From Actinomadura madurae (lineage in GTDB: Bacteria; Actinomycetota; Actinomycetes; Streptosporangiales; Streptosporangiaceae), in NCBI RefSeq assembly GCF_900115095.1, contig NZ_FOVH01000010.1, positions 62,001-126,000 of the forward strand: a stretch of DNA of 64,000 bases, given 5' to 3'. Position numbers and translations under genes: made by a program. The notes beneath the pieces were generated by a model that saw only the letters and a program-made list of their open reading frames with translations, searched no databases and was not told where the DNA came from. The number at the start of each line of letters is the position of its first letter. The first letter of the stretch is position 1. Positions 52,735-61,917 of this stretch are shown in pieces.

Positions 52735-55028
52735 TGAAGGTCGTCGGATACAGCGAACAGCTCAGCGTGCGCCCCGGTGAACGGGTGGACTTCAACGTCA
52801 GCTGCGATGCCGACCGCTACCACGCGGACATCGTCAAGCTCGTCCACGGCGACACCAACCCCGACGGTCCCGGCTTCAAGGTCGAGCCGGTCGCGACGTC
52901 GGTCGACGGGGAGTACCCGGGGCAGGTCCAGCGGATCCACTCCGGGTCCCACGTCCTGGTCGACGACGACGAGGCGCTCAGGTTCACCGGCCCCTTCACA
53001 CTGCAGGTGCTCATCTGCCCGACGACGCCCGCGAAGGGCGTCCAGGGTCTGATCACCAAGTGGGACAGCGCCCGGCACTCCGGATACGGCCTGTTCATTG
53101 GAGAAGACGGCGGTGTCCAGCTCTGGATCGGGGACGGGGCCGGCAGGGTGCAGCGCCTCAGTACCGGCAGGCCGCTGCTGGCCGGCATCTGGTACCGGGC
53201 ATCGGCGTCGCTGAACACCGACGGCATGATCACGGTACGGCAGGAGCCGGAGGTGGCGAAGGCGAACGGGCGCTTCACGCTGGCCTCTTCCTTCGCGTCG
53301 ACCACGGCGGAGGTCACCGGGAGCGCGGTTCTGCGGCCGGCCTCGGACAACGGCGTGCCGCTGGTGATGGCGGGCTTCGTCGAGGCGCTGACCGCCGAGC
53401 GGATCGGTGTCGTCGTCGGCGGTCACTACAACGGCAGGCTCGATCGCCCTCGTGTGCATGCGCGGGCTCTGGACGGCGACGCCGTCCGCGCGCAGACCGA
53501 CCGGCCGGGCGGCGACGGGCTTGTCGCCGCGTGGAACTTCCAGCACGAGATCACGCCGAACGGCATCGAGCAGACCCGCCAGATCACCGACGTGTCGTCG
53601 AACCGGCTCGACGGGCGCACCGTCAACCTGCCCACCCGCGCCGTGACCGGCTACAACTGGGAGGCGCGCGAGCAGAACTTCGTCCACGCGCCCGAGCAGT
53701 ACGGCGCGATCCACTTCCACGACGACGATCTCGACGACGCGCGCTGGCGGGCCGACTTCTCGCTCACCGTGCCGGACGACCTGCCGTCCGGGCTGTACGC
53801 CGCGCGCCTCGCCGCCGCCGATGACACCGACTACGTGCCGTTCTACGTGCGCGCCCCGCGCGGGCGAGAGAAGCGCGTCTGCTTCCTGGCGCCCACCGCC
53901 AGCTACATGGCCTACGCGAACGATCATGTGACGCTGTCGGCACCGCTCGCCCAGCTTCTCGTGGCGCGGACGCCGGTGCTGGAACAGCGGAACATCGTGC
54001 TCAGCGAGCACCGCGAGTTCGGCCTGTCCACCTACGACACGCACACCGACGGCTCCGGCGTCGCCTACTCCACCCGGCTGCGCCCGATCCTCAACATGCG
54101 GCCGGGCTTCCGGCACTGGCTCTCGCCCTCGCTCTGGCAGTTCAACGCCGATCTGCACCTGATCGACTGGTTGATCGAGATGGGCTACGAGTTCGACGTG
54201 GTGACCGACGAGGACCTGCAGCGGGAAGGGCCGGAGGCCATTGCCCCCTACCGGGTCGTGCTCACCGGCTCGCATCCGGAGTACTACTCCGAGCAGATGC
54301 TCGACGCGCTCAACGGCTACGTCGAGAACGGCGGCCGGCTGATGTACCTCGGCGCCAACGGCTTCTACTGGGTGATCAACTACGACCCGCAGAACAGGAA
54401 CGTCATCGAGGTCCGCAAGGGCAATGGCTCCAACGCCTGGAAGTGCGCACCGGGCGAGTTCCACCTGTCGTTCACCGGAGAGTACGGCACCCTGTGGCGG
54501 CATCGCGGGCGTGCCCCGCAGCGGCTCGTCGGGGTCGGCTTCGGCGCCGAGGGCTTCGACGTCTCCTCGTACTACCGGCGCACGCCCGAGGGCCGCGACC
54601 CGATCACCGCATGGATGTTCGAGGGGATCGAGGACGAGAGGATCGGCGACTTCGGGCTCGTCGGCGACGGCGCCGCCGGACTCGAACTGGACATCTACGA
54701 CGCCGCCCTCGGTACACCGCCGGAGACGGTCATCGCGGCGACGTCGGAGGACCACACCGACATCTACCTTGAGGTGCTCGAGGAGCTGTACTTCAACGTG
54801 CCCGGCACCGGCGGGAGCCAGAGTGGCCAGGTCCGCGCGGACATCACCTATTTCCCTGCGCCGAACGGCGGTGGCGTGTGGTCGGCGAGCTCGATCGCCT
54901 ACTGCGGATCGCTGTCGCACAACGGCTACGACAACAACGTCTCCCGTCTCACCAAGAACGTCCTTGACCGCTTCGCGTCGGACCAGCCTGCCCCGGCGGG
55001 CGCGCGGTCCGCTGGCCGAGAGATGTGA
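52734..55028 (+). CDS. dmfA2: N,N-dimethylformamidase large subunit, copy 2
   Basis: A 764-aa paralogue of the subunit at 41553, with the same architecture: concanavalin-like module (GPFTLQVLICPTTPAKGVQG, GGHYNGRLDRPRVHARALDG) then catalytic domain (LSTYDTHTDGSGVAYSTRLR, LTGSHPEYYSEQMLDALNGY, YLGANGFYWVINYDPQNR). The presumed iron-site residues Tyr434, His514 and Glu516 are kept. The two copies differ at many positions, so this is an old duplication or separate acquisition, and substrate ranges may differ. It is followed after 80 bp by a TetR gene on the same strand. Confidence 0.92.
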   Translation: MKVVGYSEQLSVRPGERVDFNVSCDADRYHADIVKLVHGDTNPDGPGFKVEPVATSVDGEYPGQVQRIHSGSHVLVDDDEALRFTGPFTLQVLICPTTPAKGVQGLITKWDSARHSGYGLFIGEDGGVQLWIGDGAGRVQRLSTGRPLLAGIWYRASASLNTDGMITVRQEPEVAKANGRFTLASSFASTTAEVTGSAVLRPASDNGVPLVMAGFVEALTAERIGVVVGGHYNGRLDRPRVHARALDGDAVRAQTDRPGGDGLVAAWNFQHEITPNGIEQTRQITDVSSNRLDGRTVNLPTRAVTGYNWEAREQNFVHAPEQYGAIHFHDDDLDDARWRADFSLTVPDDLPSGLYAARLAAADDTDYVPFYVRAPRGREKRVCFLAPTASYMAYANDHVTLSAPLAQLLVARTPVLEQRNIVLSEHREFGLSTYDTHTDGSGVAYSTRLRPILNMRPGFRHWLSPSLWQFNADLHLIDWLIEMGYEFDVVTDEDLQREGPEAIAPYRVVLTGSHPEYYSEQMLDALNGYVENGGRLMYLGANGFYWVINYDPQNRNVIEVRKGNGSNAWKCAPGEFHLSFTGEYGTLWRHRGRAPQRLVGVGFGAEGFDVSSYYRRTPEGRDPITAWMFEGIEDERIGDFGLVGDGAAGLELDIYDAALGTPPETVIAATSEDHTDIYLEVLEELYFNVPGTGGSQSGQVRADITYFPAPNGGGVWSASSIAYCGSLSHNGYDNNVSRLTKNVLDRFASDQPAPAGARSAGREM

Positions 55029-55050
55029 CCCTGGGGCGGGCCTGCGGCGG

Positions 55051-55066
55051 CCAGCCCGCGGGCTGG
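55051..55066. terminator. Palindrome after second dimethylformamidase operon
   Basis: CCAGCCCGCGGGCTGG, a perfect 16-base palindrome 23 bp past the dmfA2 stop. It may form a short GC hairpin acting as a terminator, or be an operator for the following TetR gene. Confidence 0.4.
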
Positions 55067-55108
55067 AACGGGATTATGGAGCTGTAGGCATCTTTGGAGG
55101 GGGAGCGG

Positions 55109-55732
55109 GTGGCTGCTGGGACGGTGCGAACGCTGACGGCGCGGAGTCGGAACCGTCTGTCGATTCTGAGCGCCGCGCGGGAGGTGCTGGCCGCCGACCC
55201 GGACGCGAGCATGGACGACATCGCCGCCGCGGCCGGGATGGTGCGGCGCACCCTGTACGGGCACTTCCCGACTCGGCGCGATCTGGTCGCGGCCCTGGTG
55301 CAGGTGGGCGCCGAGGAGTTCGTCTCCCGGCTGGGTGCGATCGACGTCGAGGCCGCCGACCCTGGCACGGAGCTGGCCGGGATGGTACTGCGCACCTGGA
55401 GCGAAGCGCGCCGGTTCGCCCCGGTGATCGAGCTGGCCCGGCGCGGCGCCGCCGACGCGGTGACGGCGGCGATGGAGCCGTTCAACACGGCCGTCGCCCA
55501 CCTGATCGGCCGCGGGCAGCAGCGCGGGATCTTCACCAATCGCCTCGATCCGGGTGTGCTGTCGCGGGTCCTGGAGAACGTCGCGCTGACGTTCTTGTCC
55601 GCCGGACTCGACGAGACCTGGGACGGCGACGCCGCCGACGTCGCGTTCACTCACCTGCTGCTGCTCGGGATGCCCGTGGACGCGGCCCGCGCCGCGGTGG
55701 ACCGCGCACGGCTCCGTGAGCGAGATCGATGA
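55109..55732 (+). CDS. TetR-family regulator
   Basis: A 207-aa TetR protein. The HTH is RNRLSILSAAREVLAADPDA, SMDDIAAAAGMVRRTLYGHF, PTRRDLVAAL; the C-terminal ligand domain is helical (LARRGAADAVTAAMEPFNTA). I use the GTG at 55109, with GGAGGGGGAG directly upstream; a TTG at 55094 is possible. It follows dmfA2 on the same strand and is convergent with the transporter at 55875. Its target may be the second DMFase operon or itself; no palindrome pair like that at 58306 is seen near it. Confidence 0.88.
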   Translation: MAAGTVRTLTARSRNRLSILSAAREVLAADPDASMDDIAAAAGMVRRTLYGHFPTRRDLVAALVQVGAEEFVSRLGAIDVEAADPGTELAGMVLRTWSEARRFAPVIELARRGAADAVTAAMEPFNTAVAHLIGRGQQRGIFTNRLDPGVLSRVLENVALTFLSAGLDETWDGDAADVAFTHLLLLGMPVDAARAAVDRARLRERDR

Positions 55733-55791
55733 GCTACGAGGGGTGTGCTCGCGGTTTCGTGCCTGGGTGACTTGGATCGAGCAAGTGCGCT

Positions 55792-55828
55792 CCAGGCGAC
55801 CGGGGCCCCTCGCTCGCCGGTCGCCTGG
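55792..55828. terminator. Bidirectional hairpin terminator
   Basis: CCAGGCGACCGG (55792-55803) pairs perfectly with 55817-55828 across 13 bases. It lies between the convergent TetR (ends 55732) and transporter (ends 55875) genes, the expected place for a shared terminator. Confidence 0.7.
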
Positions 55829-55874
55829 TGCCGCTGTAGCTGATAGCCGAGATCGGCTCCGCTCCGGGAACTCC

Positions 55875-57341
55875 TTAGCGGGAGCTCAGTGTGGATTCGT
55901 GCAGGTCGACCTGCGTGGTCTCCGGGCCGGCGAGTGCCGATCCGAGGACGAGGAGCGCGCCGACCAGCAGGAGGATGGTCCCGGTGTAGTCGAAGGGCAT
56001 GAGGTTGCCCAGTCCAGCCTGGTAGAAGGCGTAGAAGGAGGGCAGGACCACGGCCAGGCTGTAGGCGAGACCGTAGCCGGAGGCTCTGACCGAGGTCGGG
56101 AACCGCTCGTTGATGTAGGCGGGCAGCACCGCCCACGGGCAGATCGCGACGAGGATCACCACGATCGTCCCGGCGGCGGCCGCAGGGGTGCTGGTGGGCC
56201 CGAAGCGGACCACGGCGAACAGGGCCGGCGTGGCGATGACGATCATCGCCATACCGGACCAGGTCAGGTAGCGACGTCGCCCGATGCGCTGGGAAAGCGC
56301 CGCGGCCGGGGGCTCCACGCAGGCCAGGAGCAGGTAGGCGACCACCAGGAGCAGGGTCGTCTCCCGGCTGGTCAGCCCGATTCCGTCGGGGCCGAGCAGG
56401 GACGGCAGCACCGCTGTGACCGGCTGCATCGACAGCCAGAAACCGCTCATGAGCACGAACACCTGGATGAAGCGGGAGCGGTTGCCGCGCGCGAACAGTT
56501 CCTTGATCGGGCTCTTCGCCCGTTCTGCCGAGGCGAAGACCTCCGACTCGTCCACCGAGCGCCGGAAGTACAAGACCAGCAGGACGGTGAGCACGGCGCC
56601 GATCACGAACGGGATCCGCCAGCCCCACTGGACGTAGGCCGAGTCGAGGTCCTGCGCCGGCATCAGCAGCAGCAGGAACAAGGTGATCAGGGAGATGGCC
56701 GCGTAGGCGAGTGGGAAGCCGGTGTTGATGATGCCGCTATAAAGCCCGCGCTTGTGCGGGGGCGTCGCCTCCATGGCCAGGGGGTTGGCGCCCGTGTACT
56801 CACCGCCCAGGAAGATGCCGCCCACGAAGCGGATCACCACGAACGCCACGACGCTGACGATGCCGACCTGATGGAAGCCGGGCAGCAACGCGATCAGGAG
56901 CGTGGACACCGCCGCCCCGCTCATCGCCATGATCGTCGCTCGGCGGCGGCCCAGGGTGTCGGCGATGCGGCCGAAGACGGCCGCGCCGATCGGCCGTCCC
57001 AGCAGCGTGGCGGCGAAGATCGCTCCATTGACGATCGCCTTGCCGCCGGTGCCGAGGTCGGGCGAGACGAAGTAGGCGATCGCCGGGGCGAGCGTGACGA
57101 TCGGCAGGTAGATGTCGAACAGGTCGACGAAGAATCCGAACCACGCCCCGAGCATCGCCCGGCGCCCGCGCTCGGCCGAGACCTGCTCGCCGTCCGGCAC
57201 CCCTCCTTCACCGGGATTCTGCGCCGTGGCGGGCGCTGGTAGATCACCAGTGCCCGAAACCGCTGAGCGCGGCGGCCGCGTCGCGCGCACAGGGTCGGTT
57301 CCGGTTCCGTCTGACGTGATGGATGGGTCAGGTGTCGCCAT
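55875..57341 (-). CDS. MFS transporter, metabolite:H+ symporter (MHS) type
   Basis: A 488-aa 12-helix major facilitator. Motif A is GRPIGAAVFGRIADTLGRRR, and the MHS-family block RFVGGIFLGGEYTGANPLAM and NTGFPLAYAAISLITL is clear; a second half motif QRIGRRRYLTWSGM is also present. MHS members import organic acids and related compounds. ATG at 57341 has GAGGT upstream and avoids a non-conserved upstream extension. Upstream lies a pair of 12-bp palindromes also found before the acyl-CoA synthetase operon, so import and catabolism are probably controlled by the TetR between them. Confidence 0.88.
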   Translation of the reverse strand: MATPDPSITSDGTGTDPVRATRPPRSAVSGTGDLPAPATAQNPGEGGVPDGEQVSAERGRRAMLGAWFGFFVDLFDIYLPIVTLAPAIAYFVSPDLGTGGKAIVNGAIFAATLLGRPIGAAVFGRIADTLGRRRATIMAMSGAAVSTLLIALLPGFHQVGIVSVVAFVVIRFVGGIFLGGEYTGANPLAMEATPPHKRGLYSGIINTGFPLAYAAISLITLFLLLLMPAQDLDSAYVQWGWRIPFVIGAVLTVLLVLYFRRSVDESEVFASAERAKSPIKELFARGNRSRFIQVFVLMSGFWLSMQPVTAVLPSLLGPDGIGLTSRETTLLLVVAYLLLACVEPPAAALSQRIGRRRYLTWSGMAMIVIATPALFAVVRFGPTSTPAAAAGTIVVILVAICPWAVLPAYINERFPTSVRASGYGLAYSLAVVLPSFYAFYQAGLGNLMPFDYTGTILLLVGALLVLGSALAGPETTQVDLHESTLSSR

Positions 57342-57413
57342 GGGGCACCTCGCGGATCGAGTGTGAGGCGTTCGGATGTGCCCATGCTGGGCGTGCCCTG
57401 CATCACAGTCAAG

Positions 57414-57447
57414 AGTGATGTCGCTTTTTTTTAAAAGTGGCATCGCT
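57414..57447. promoter_or_regulatory. TetR operator pair A (transporter promoter)
   Basis: AGTGATGTCGCT (57414-57425) and AGTGGCATCGCT (57436-57447), near-palindromes with 22-bp start-to-start spacing and a T/A-rich spacer, 73-106 bp upstream of the transporter. Pair B at 58306 has the same spacing and consensus AGCGAYGTCGCT. Confidence 0.7.
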
Positions 57448-57543
57448 TTTTGCTGTGCGGCGTTGTGCCTGGTCCCGCCCCGTCAGGGCATGCGAAAGCC
57501 CCGGTGCCATGGGCTCGCGGCACCGGGGAGCGATGAATCCGGG

Positions 57544-58182
57544 TCAGTCGCCGGCCGGCGCGAATTCCGGGGCGTCGGCGAAGAACAGGTTGTGCCATGC
57601 CTGGGTGACGATGACCGCCGCATCGGCGAGGGGAACGGTCTGCGCGCGCAGCTTCTCGTGCGCGTACCAGACATAGGCCGACTGTTCGACCATGCAGGCC
57701 GCCGCCTCGGCCATCAGTCGGGCGGACTGTCCGCCGACAGTGTCGATCCCGTGGTGCTCGGCGAGCGCGGTGACGAATCGGTCGACGTGCCGCTCCCTCA
57801 TCCGGAACCACACGTCCCGGAAACGCGCGTCGACGTTGGCCGCCTCGATCAGCGCTCGCATCACGTCCCGGTTGGCGTGGTAGTGCTCCAGATACCCGCG
57901 GTTGGCGTCGAGCAGGGCGGCATAGGCGTCCGTGCGGAAGTCATGGGCGGTGCGGCCGCTGGCCTGGTACAGCTCGTCGTGTATGTCGCCGATCAGCGAC
58001 TCGAACACGTCCTCCTTGTTGCCGAAGTAGCGGTAGAGACCGCCCAGCGACAGCCCCGACTCCTCGGCGATCGCGCTCATGGTGGCGTTCACGTAGCCGG
58101 ATCGGGCGAACACCCGCCGTGCGGCCGCCAGGATCTGCGTTCGCGTGCGGATGCCTTTCGGGGTGGTCGGGACCGCTGCCAC
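57544..58182 (-). CDS. TetR-family regulator of the acyl-CoA/amidase cluster
   Basis: A 212-aa TetR protein: HTH TRTQILAAARRVFARSGYVN, ATMSAIAEESGLSLGGLYRY, FGNKEDVFESLIG; a C-terminal ligand/dimer domain with RFRDVWFRMRERHVDRFVTA and AEAAACMVEQSAYVWYAHE. GTG at 58182 is chosen for the GAGGAGG six bases upstream. It lies between the transporter (same strand) and the divergent acyl-CoA synthetase, with near-identical palindrome pairs in both flanking promoters, so it probably represses both and itself. The inducer may be a CoA ester or the pathway substrate (inference). Confidence 0.9.
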   Translation of the reverse strand: MAAVPTTPKGIRTRTQILAAARRVFARSGYVNATMSAIAEESGLSLGGLYRYFGNKEDVFESLIGDIHDELYQASGRTAHDFRTDAYAALLDANRGYLEHYHANRDVMRALIEAANVDARFRDVWFRMRERHVDRFVTALAEHHGIDTVGGQSARLMAEAAACMVEQSAYVWYAHEKLRAQTVPLADAAVIVTQAWHNLFFADAPEFAPAGD

Positions 58183-58305
58183 CGCGCGCCTCCTCGTCGG
58201 CGGACCGCCGCGGGACCGCCTGTGTCGTGGGGTGTTTCCGGCGTGCGCGAGACGTGGGGAGGACGCCACGCGCCGCGGCTCATGCTACCGCCGATCACTC
58301 GTGAA

Positions 58306-58339
58306 AGCGACGTCGTCATATAAAAAAAGCGATGTCGCT
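58306..58339. promoter_or_regulatory. TetR operator pair B (divergent TetR/acyl-CoA synthetase promoter)
   Basis: AGCGACGTCGTC (58306-58317) and AGCGATGTCGCT (58328-58339; a near-perfect palindrome), again 22 bp apart with an A/T-rich spacer. They lie between the TetR start (58182) and the acyl-CoA synthetase start (58419). Confidence 0.75.
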
Positions 58340-58418
58340 ATCTTGACGATCTCGTGAAGCGTCCGTGACGATGGGGACGGTAACGGGTGGCTGTCACCCT
58401 GACCAGCGAGGAGGCCCC

Positions 58419-60038
58419 ATGACCACCCTCCCTGAGCCGGCCCCGCACGATCGGGCGGACCGGTATCGCCGCCAAGGCTGGTGGCCGGGCGAGGCGCTCG
58501 TCGCCCGCTTCAGGCGCCAGGTGGAGGCCGACCCGGAGGCGATCAGCGTGCGCGATGATCGCGGCGCGGTGCTGACCAGGGCCGGCCTCTGGCACGCCGC
58601 CGGCCGGTTCGCCGGCCTGCTGGCCAGCCGCGGAGTGGGCCGCGGGGACGTCGTCGTCCAGTGCTTGCCGAACGCGGTGGCCTGGCAGGTGATCTTCCTC
58701 GGCTGCCTGCGGCTGGGCGCGGTCCCGGCGACCATCCCCGTCACGACCGACCCCGGGACGCTGCGCTACGTGGCCGACCTGGTCGCGGCGCGCGCCCTGG
58801 TCACCGACCGCACCTACTCCGGCGGCACCGACGACGGCGTCGCCCTGCGCGTCGCCGCCGAGAGCGCCCACGTCGTGACGGCCGTGACGGTCGACGCCGA
58901 CGCCGGGTCGGCACCGGAGCCGGCGATGGTCCTTCGCGACGTCGCGAGCGGTGCCGGGCCCCCGGCATCACCGCCCCACGCCGCCGGGCTCGCGCAGCTG
59001 ATGTTCACCTCCAGCACCACCGGGCGTCCGAAGGCCGTGGCGCACACCGAGGACACCCTCGCCGCGGTCAATATCGGCTTCGCCGAGCGCTTCGGGCTGA
59101 CCTCCGCGACGCCCATCTTCATGGCCTCGCCACTGGGGCACAGCGTCGGCGCCTGGCACGGTGCCCGGCTGTCGTTGTTCACCGGGGCCGAACTCGTCCT
59201 CCAAGAGCGCTGGGATCCCGAGCGGGCGCTCCGGGTGATCGATCGTCACGGCTGCGCCTTCACCGCCGCCGCCACGCCCTTTCTGAAGGACCTGATGGAC
59301 CTGCCATGGAAGGGCCCGAAAATGGCGGGCCTGCGGACGTTCCTCTGCGGTGGCGCCCCGGTGCCTCCCGCACTGCTGGAGGAGGCGGCCGCGCAGGCGC
59401 CCGGAACGTTCGTCACGGTGCTGTGGGGCATGACCGAAGGCGGCGTGACCACCTGCCTTCCCGGCGATCCGCCGGAACGGATCACCGGTACGGCCGGGAC
59501 CGGGCTTCCCGAGCTGGAGCTGCGGATACTGGACGACACCGGGGCGTGGGCGGCGCCGGGCGCCGAAGGCGAGCTGGCCATGCGCGGGCCGGGGGTGTTC
59601 ACGGGATACGCGGGGCAGCCCGAGATGTACCACGAGCTGATCACCGAGGACGGCTTCTTCCGCACCGGCGACCTCGCCCGGCTCGACGGGGACGGATATC
59701 TACACCTCACCGGCCGCCTGAAGGACCTGATCATCCGAGGCGGCGTGAACATCTCCCCGATCCCGCTGGAGAACGCGCTGTCGGAGCATCCCGCCGTCCG
59801 TGCGGTGGCCGTGATCGGAACGCCGGACGCGCGGCTCGGCGAACGCATCTGCGCGGTGGTGGAGCCCGCCGGCGAGCCGCCGACGCTCGACGCCTTCCTG
59901 CACTGGCTGGACGAACGGGGCGTCCCGCGCCGGCTGTGGCCGGAACGGCTGCGCCTGGTCGACGGGATGCCGAGGACCGCCGCCGGCAAGATCCGCAAGG
60001 CCGATCTCCGTGAGCGCATGGCGAAGGAGCCGACATGA
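58419..60038 (+). CDS. AMP-dependent acyl-CoA synthetase/ligase
   Basis: A 539-aa adenylate-forming enzyme: phosphate loop LMFTSSTTGRPKAVAHTEDT, VLWGMTEGGVTTCLPG, hinge FRTGDLARLDGDGYLHLTGR, LIIRGGVNISPIPLENALSE and C-terminal catalytic Lys in RTAAGKIRKADLRE. It activates a carboxylic acid as its CoA thioester; the closest general type is the cyclohexanecarboxylate/medium-chain or aryl-CoA ligase group. GAGGAGG precedes the ATG. It is first in the operon with hydrolase (4-base overlap), flavin oxidoreductase, dehydrogenase and amidase. The substrate is probably the acid released by the hydrolase or amidase (inference). Confidence 0.9.
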   Translation: MTTLPEPAPHDRADRYRRQGWWPGEALVARFRRQVEADPEAISVRDDRGAVLTRAGLWHAAGRFAGLLASRGVGRGDVVVQCLPNAVAWQVIFLGCLRLGAVPATIPVTTDPGTLRYVADLVAARALVTDRTYSGGTDDGVALRVAAESAHVVTAVTVDADAGSAPEPAMVLRDVASGAGPPASPPHAAGLAQLMFTSSTTGRPKAVAHTEDTLAAVNIGFAERFGLTSATPIFMASPLGHSVGAWHGARLSLFTGAELVLQERWDPERALRVIDRHGCAFTAAATPFLKDLMDLPWKGPKMAGLRTFLCGGAPVPPALLEEAAAQAPGTFVTVLWGMTEGGVTTCLPGDPPERITGTAGTGLPELELRILDDTGAWAAPGAEGELAMRGPGVFTGYAGQPEMYHELITEDGFFRTGDLARLDGDGYLHLTGRLKDLIIRGGVNISPIPLENALSEHPAVRAVAVIGTPDARLGERICAVVEPAGEPPTLDAFLHWLDERGVPRRLWPERLRLVDGMPRTAAGKIRKADLRERMAKEPT

Positions 60039-60865
60039 GCACGAGCGGGAACTCTCAGGGAACCGGGACCATTCCAAGAACCGAGACCACTCGTCTCAGG
60101 GACATCGATGTGCGCTACCGGGTCTCGGGCCAGGGGTCGCCGGTGCTGATGGCGCACGGCCTGGCCGAGGACCACCTCACCTGGCGTCCACAGCAGGAGG
60201 CACTGGCCGGCTACCGGACCTACGCCTACGACCTGCGCGGCCACGGCGGTACCACGCTCGGTGCTCCCGACGGCACGCCGGAGCAACTGCGCGACGACCT
60301 TCTGGAGTTCCTCGCCCGGGTGACCGGTCCGGCCCCGGTCGTCGGCTTCTCCCTCGGGGGCACGATCGCGCTCGCCGCGGCCGCACGGGACCGCCGTCTG
60401 GTCACCGGAGTCATCGCGCTCGGCGCTTCCACCAAGGTCGGACGCGCGGCCGCCGGCTTCTACGCCGAGCGGATCGGGCGCGCAGGCGACCGGGCACGCC
60501 TCGCCCAGGCTCTTCGCGAGGACACCGAGGCGGGTCTGCACGACCCGTCCTCCGACGCCGAGGCGGTCACCGCCGCCAGGATGGCCGCCATCGGTGACGG
60601 GGCCGGCTACGCCAACGCGGCCGCCGCGATGGCCGCGCTGCACGATCGTCCGCTGACCCCCGCCCTGGCCGATGTCCGCTGCCCGGTCACGGTGATCGGC
60701 GGCGAGTACGACACCTTCTGCCCGCGCAAGGCCGCCGACATCATCCTCACGGCGCTGCCGCAGGCCGAGTATCGCGAGATCTCCGGTGCGGGCCACCTGA
60801 TGAACATCGACCGCCCGGACGCCGTCACCGCCGCCGTCCGCGAAGCCCTGGAAGGGATGAGCTGA
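60035..60865 (+). CDS. Alpha/beta-hydrolase
   Basis: A 276-aa cytoplasmic alpha/beta hydrolase: oxyanion region PVLMAHGLAEDHLTWRPQ, DLRGHGGTT, nucleophile elbow VVGFSLGGTIALA (Ser about residue 109), acid in VTVIGGEYDTFCP and base His in ISGAGHLMNIDRP. Ester, lactone or C-C bond cleavage are all possible. It overlaps the ligase by four bases (ATGA), so it is co-translated. Length is typical. Confidence 0.9.
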   Translation: MSTSGNSQGTGTIPRTETTRLRDIDVRYRVSGQGSPVLMAHGLAEDHLTWRPQQEALAGYRTYAYDLRGHGGTTLGAPDGTPEQLRDDLLEFLARVTGPAPVVGFSLGGTIALAAAARDRRLVTGVIALGASTKVGRAAAGFYAERIGRAGDRARLAQALREDTEAGLHDPSSDAEAVTAARMAAIGDGAGYANAAAAMAALHDRPLTPALADVRCPVTVIGGEYDTFCPRKAADIILTALPQAEYREISGAGHLMNIDRPDAVTAAVREALEGMS

Positions 60866-60867
60866 TC

Positions 60868-61881
60868 ATGACTCGCACTATGAGCCGTTGGGGACTGTCG
60901 ATGGGCGTCAGCCCGCGCGAGCCGCTCGCCAACGTCACCGAACTGGCCCGGCAGGCCGAGGGGCACGGGTTCGAAGCGATGTGGTTCATCGACTTCCAAC
61001 TCGGCATGAAGGACGTGTACGCCGCGATGAACCTGGCGGCGCTGGCCACCGAGCGGATGCACATCGGGTCGGCGGTGACCAACCTCGTCACCCGGCACCC
61101 GACCGTCACCGCCAACGCGACGGTCGCGCTGGACGAGCTGTCGGGCGGGCACGCCATGCTGGGCCTGGGCGCCGGCTGGTCGGCGGTGCTGGGCGCGGGC
61201 GGGCAGCCGTCCAAGCTCGGCGATCTGCGGCAGGGGATCGCCGAGTTCCGCGCCCTGTTCTCGGGAGAACCGGCGGAGCTGTACGGAACCGAGGTGCAGA
61301 TCGCCGCCGCCCACCACCAGATTCCCATCTACCTGGCCGTCTCCCAGCCGGGCATGCTGCGTCTGGCCGGGGAGGCGTGCGACGGCGCGATCCTGATGGG
61401 CGCGGCCGACCCCGAATTCTGCGCATGGCAGCTGGACTTCATCCGTGAAGGCTTGGCGAAGGCCGGGCGGGACCGCTCCGAGCTGCTGATCGACCTGATC
61501 GTCACGATGAGCGTGGACGAGGACGAGGAGCGGGCACTGAGCGCGGTGCGGGCGTGGGCCACCAGCCAGGCCGCCACCATGGACGTCTGGAAGAGCATGC
61601 CCCCCGCCTGGGAGAGGTTCCGGCCGGAGTTCGCCGCCGCCAGCCGGGGCTACCACCTGGTCGACCACCTGTCCCGGCACGCCGGTCACAAGAAGGTCGT
61701 CAGCGACGACTTCGTCCGCTCCGTCGCCCTGGTCGGCGACGAGCGGACGTGCGTCGAGCGACTGCGGGAACTGGCCGCGCTCGACATCGACCGGATCACC
61801 TTCGCGCTGCTGTCCGGCGGACGCAAGCGGCACATCGCGCAGCTCGCCGAGCGGATCATCCCCGCCGTCGCCGCGGGCTGA
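60868..61881 (+). CDS. LLM-class flavin-dependent oxidoreductase
   Basis: A 337-aa bacterial-luciferase-like TIM-barrel enzyme (MSRWGLSMGVSPREPLANVT, GFEAMWFIDFQLGMKDVYAA, HIGSAVTNLVTRHPTVTANA, GGHAMLGLGAGWSAVLG, IPIYLAVSQPGMLRLAGEA). Subgroup resembles F420-dependent methylenetetrahydromethanopterin reductase-like proteins, so the flavin could be F420 or FMN. It starts two bases after the hydrolase stop. In the pathway it would oxidise or reduce the substrate before hydrolysis or CoA activation; the reaction cannot be stated. Confidence 0.9.
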   Translation: MTRTMSRWGLSMGVSPREPLANVTELARQAEGHGFEAMWFIDFQLGMKDVYAAMNLAALATERMHIGSAVTNLVTRHPTVTANATVALDELSGGHAMLGLGAGWSAVLGAGGQPSKLGDLRQGIAEFRALFSGEPAELYGTEVQIAAAHHQIPIYLAVSQPGMLRLAGEACDGAILMGAADPEFCAWQLDFIREGLAKAGRDRSELLIDLIVTMSVDEDEERALSAVRAWATSQAATMDVWKSMPPAWERFRPEFAAASRGYHLVDHLSRHAGHKKVVSDDFVRSVALVGDERTCVERLRELAALDIDRITFALLSGGRKRHIAQLAERIIPAVAAG

Positions 61882-61917
61882 GCGCGCCCACCCTTCCTGA
61901 GAAAGGCGGACACTCAG

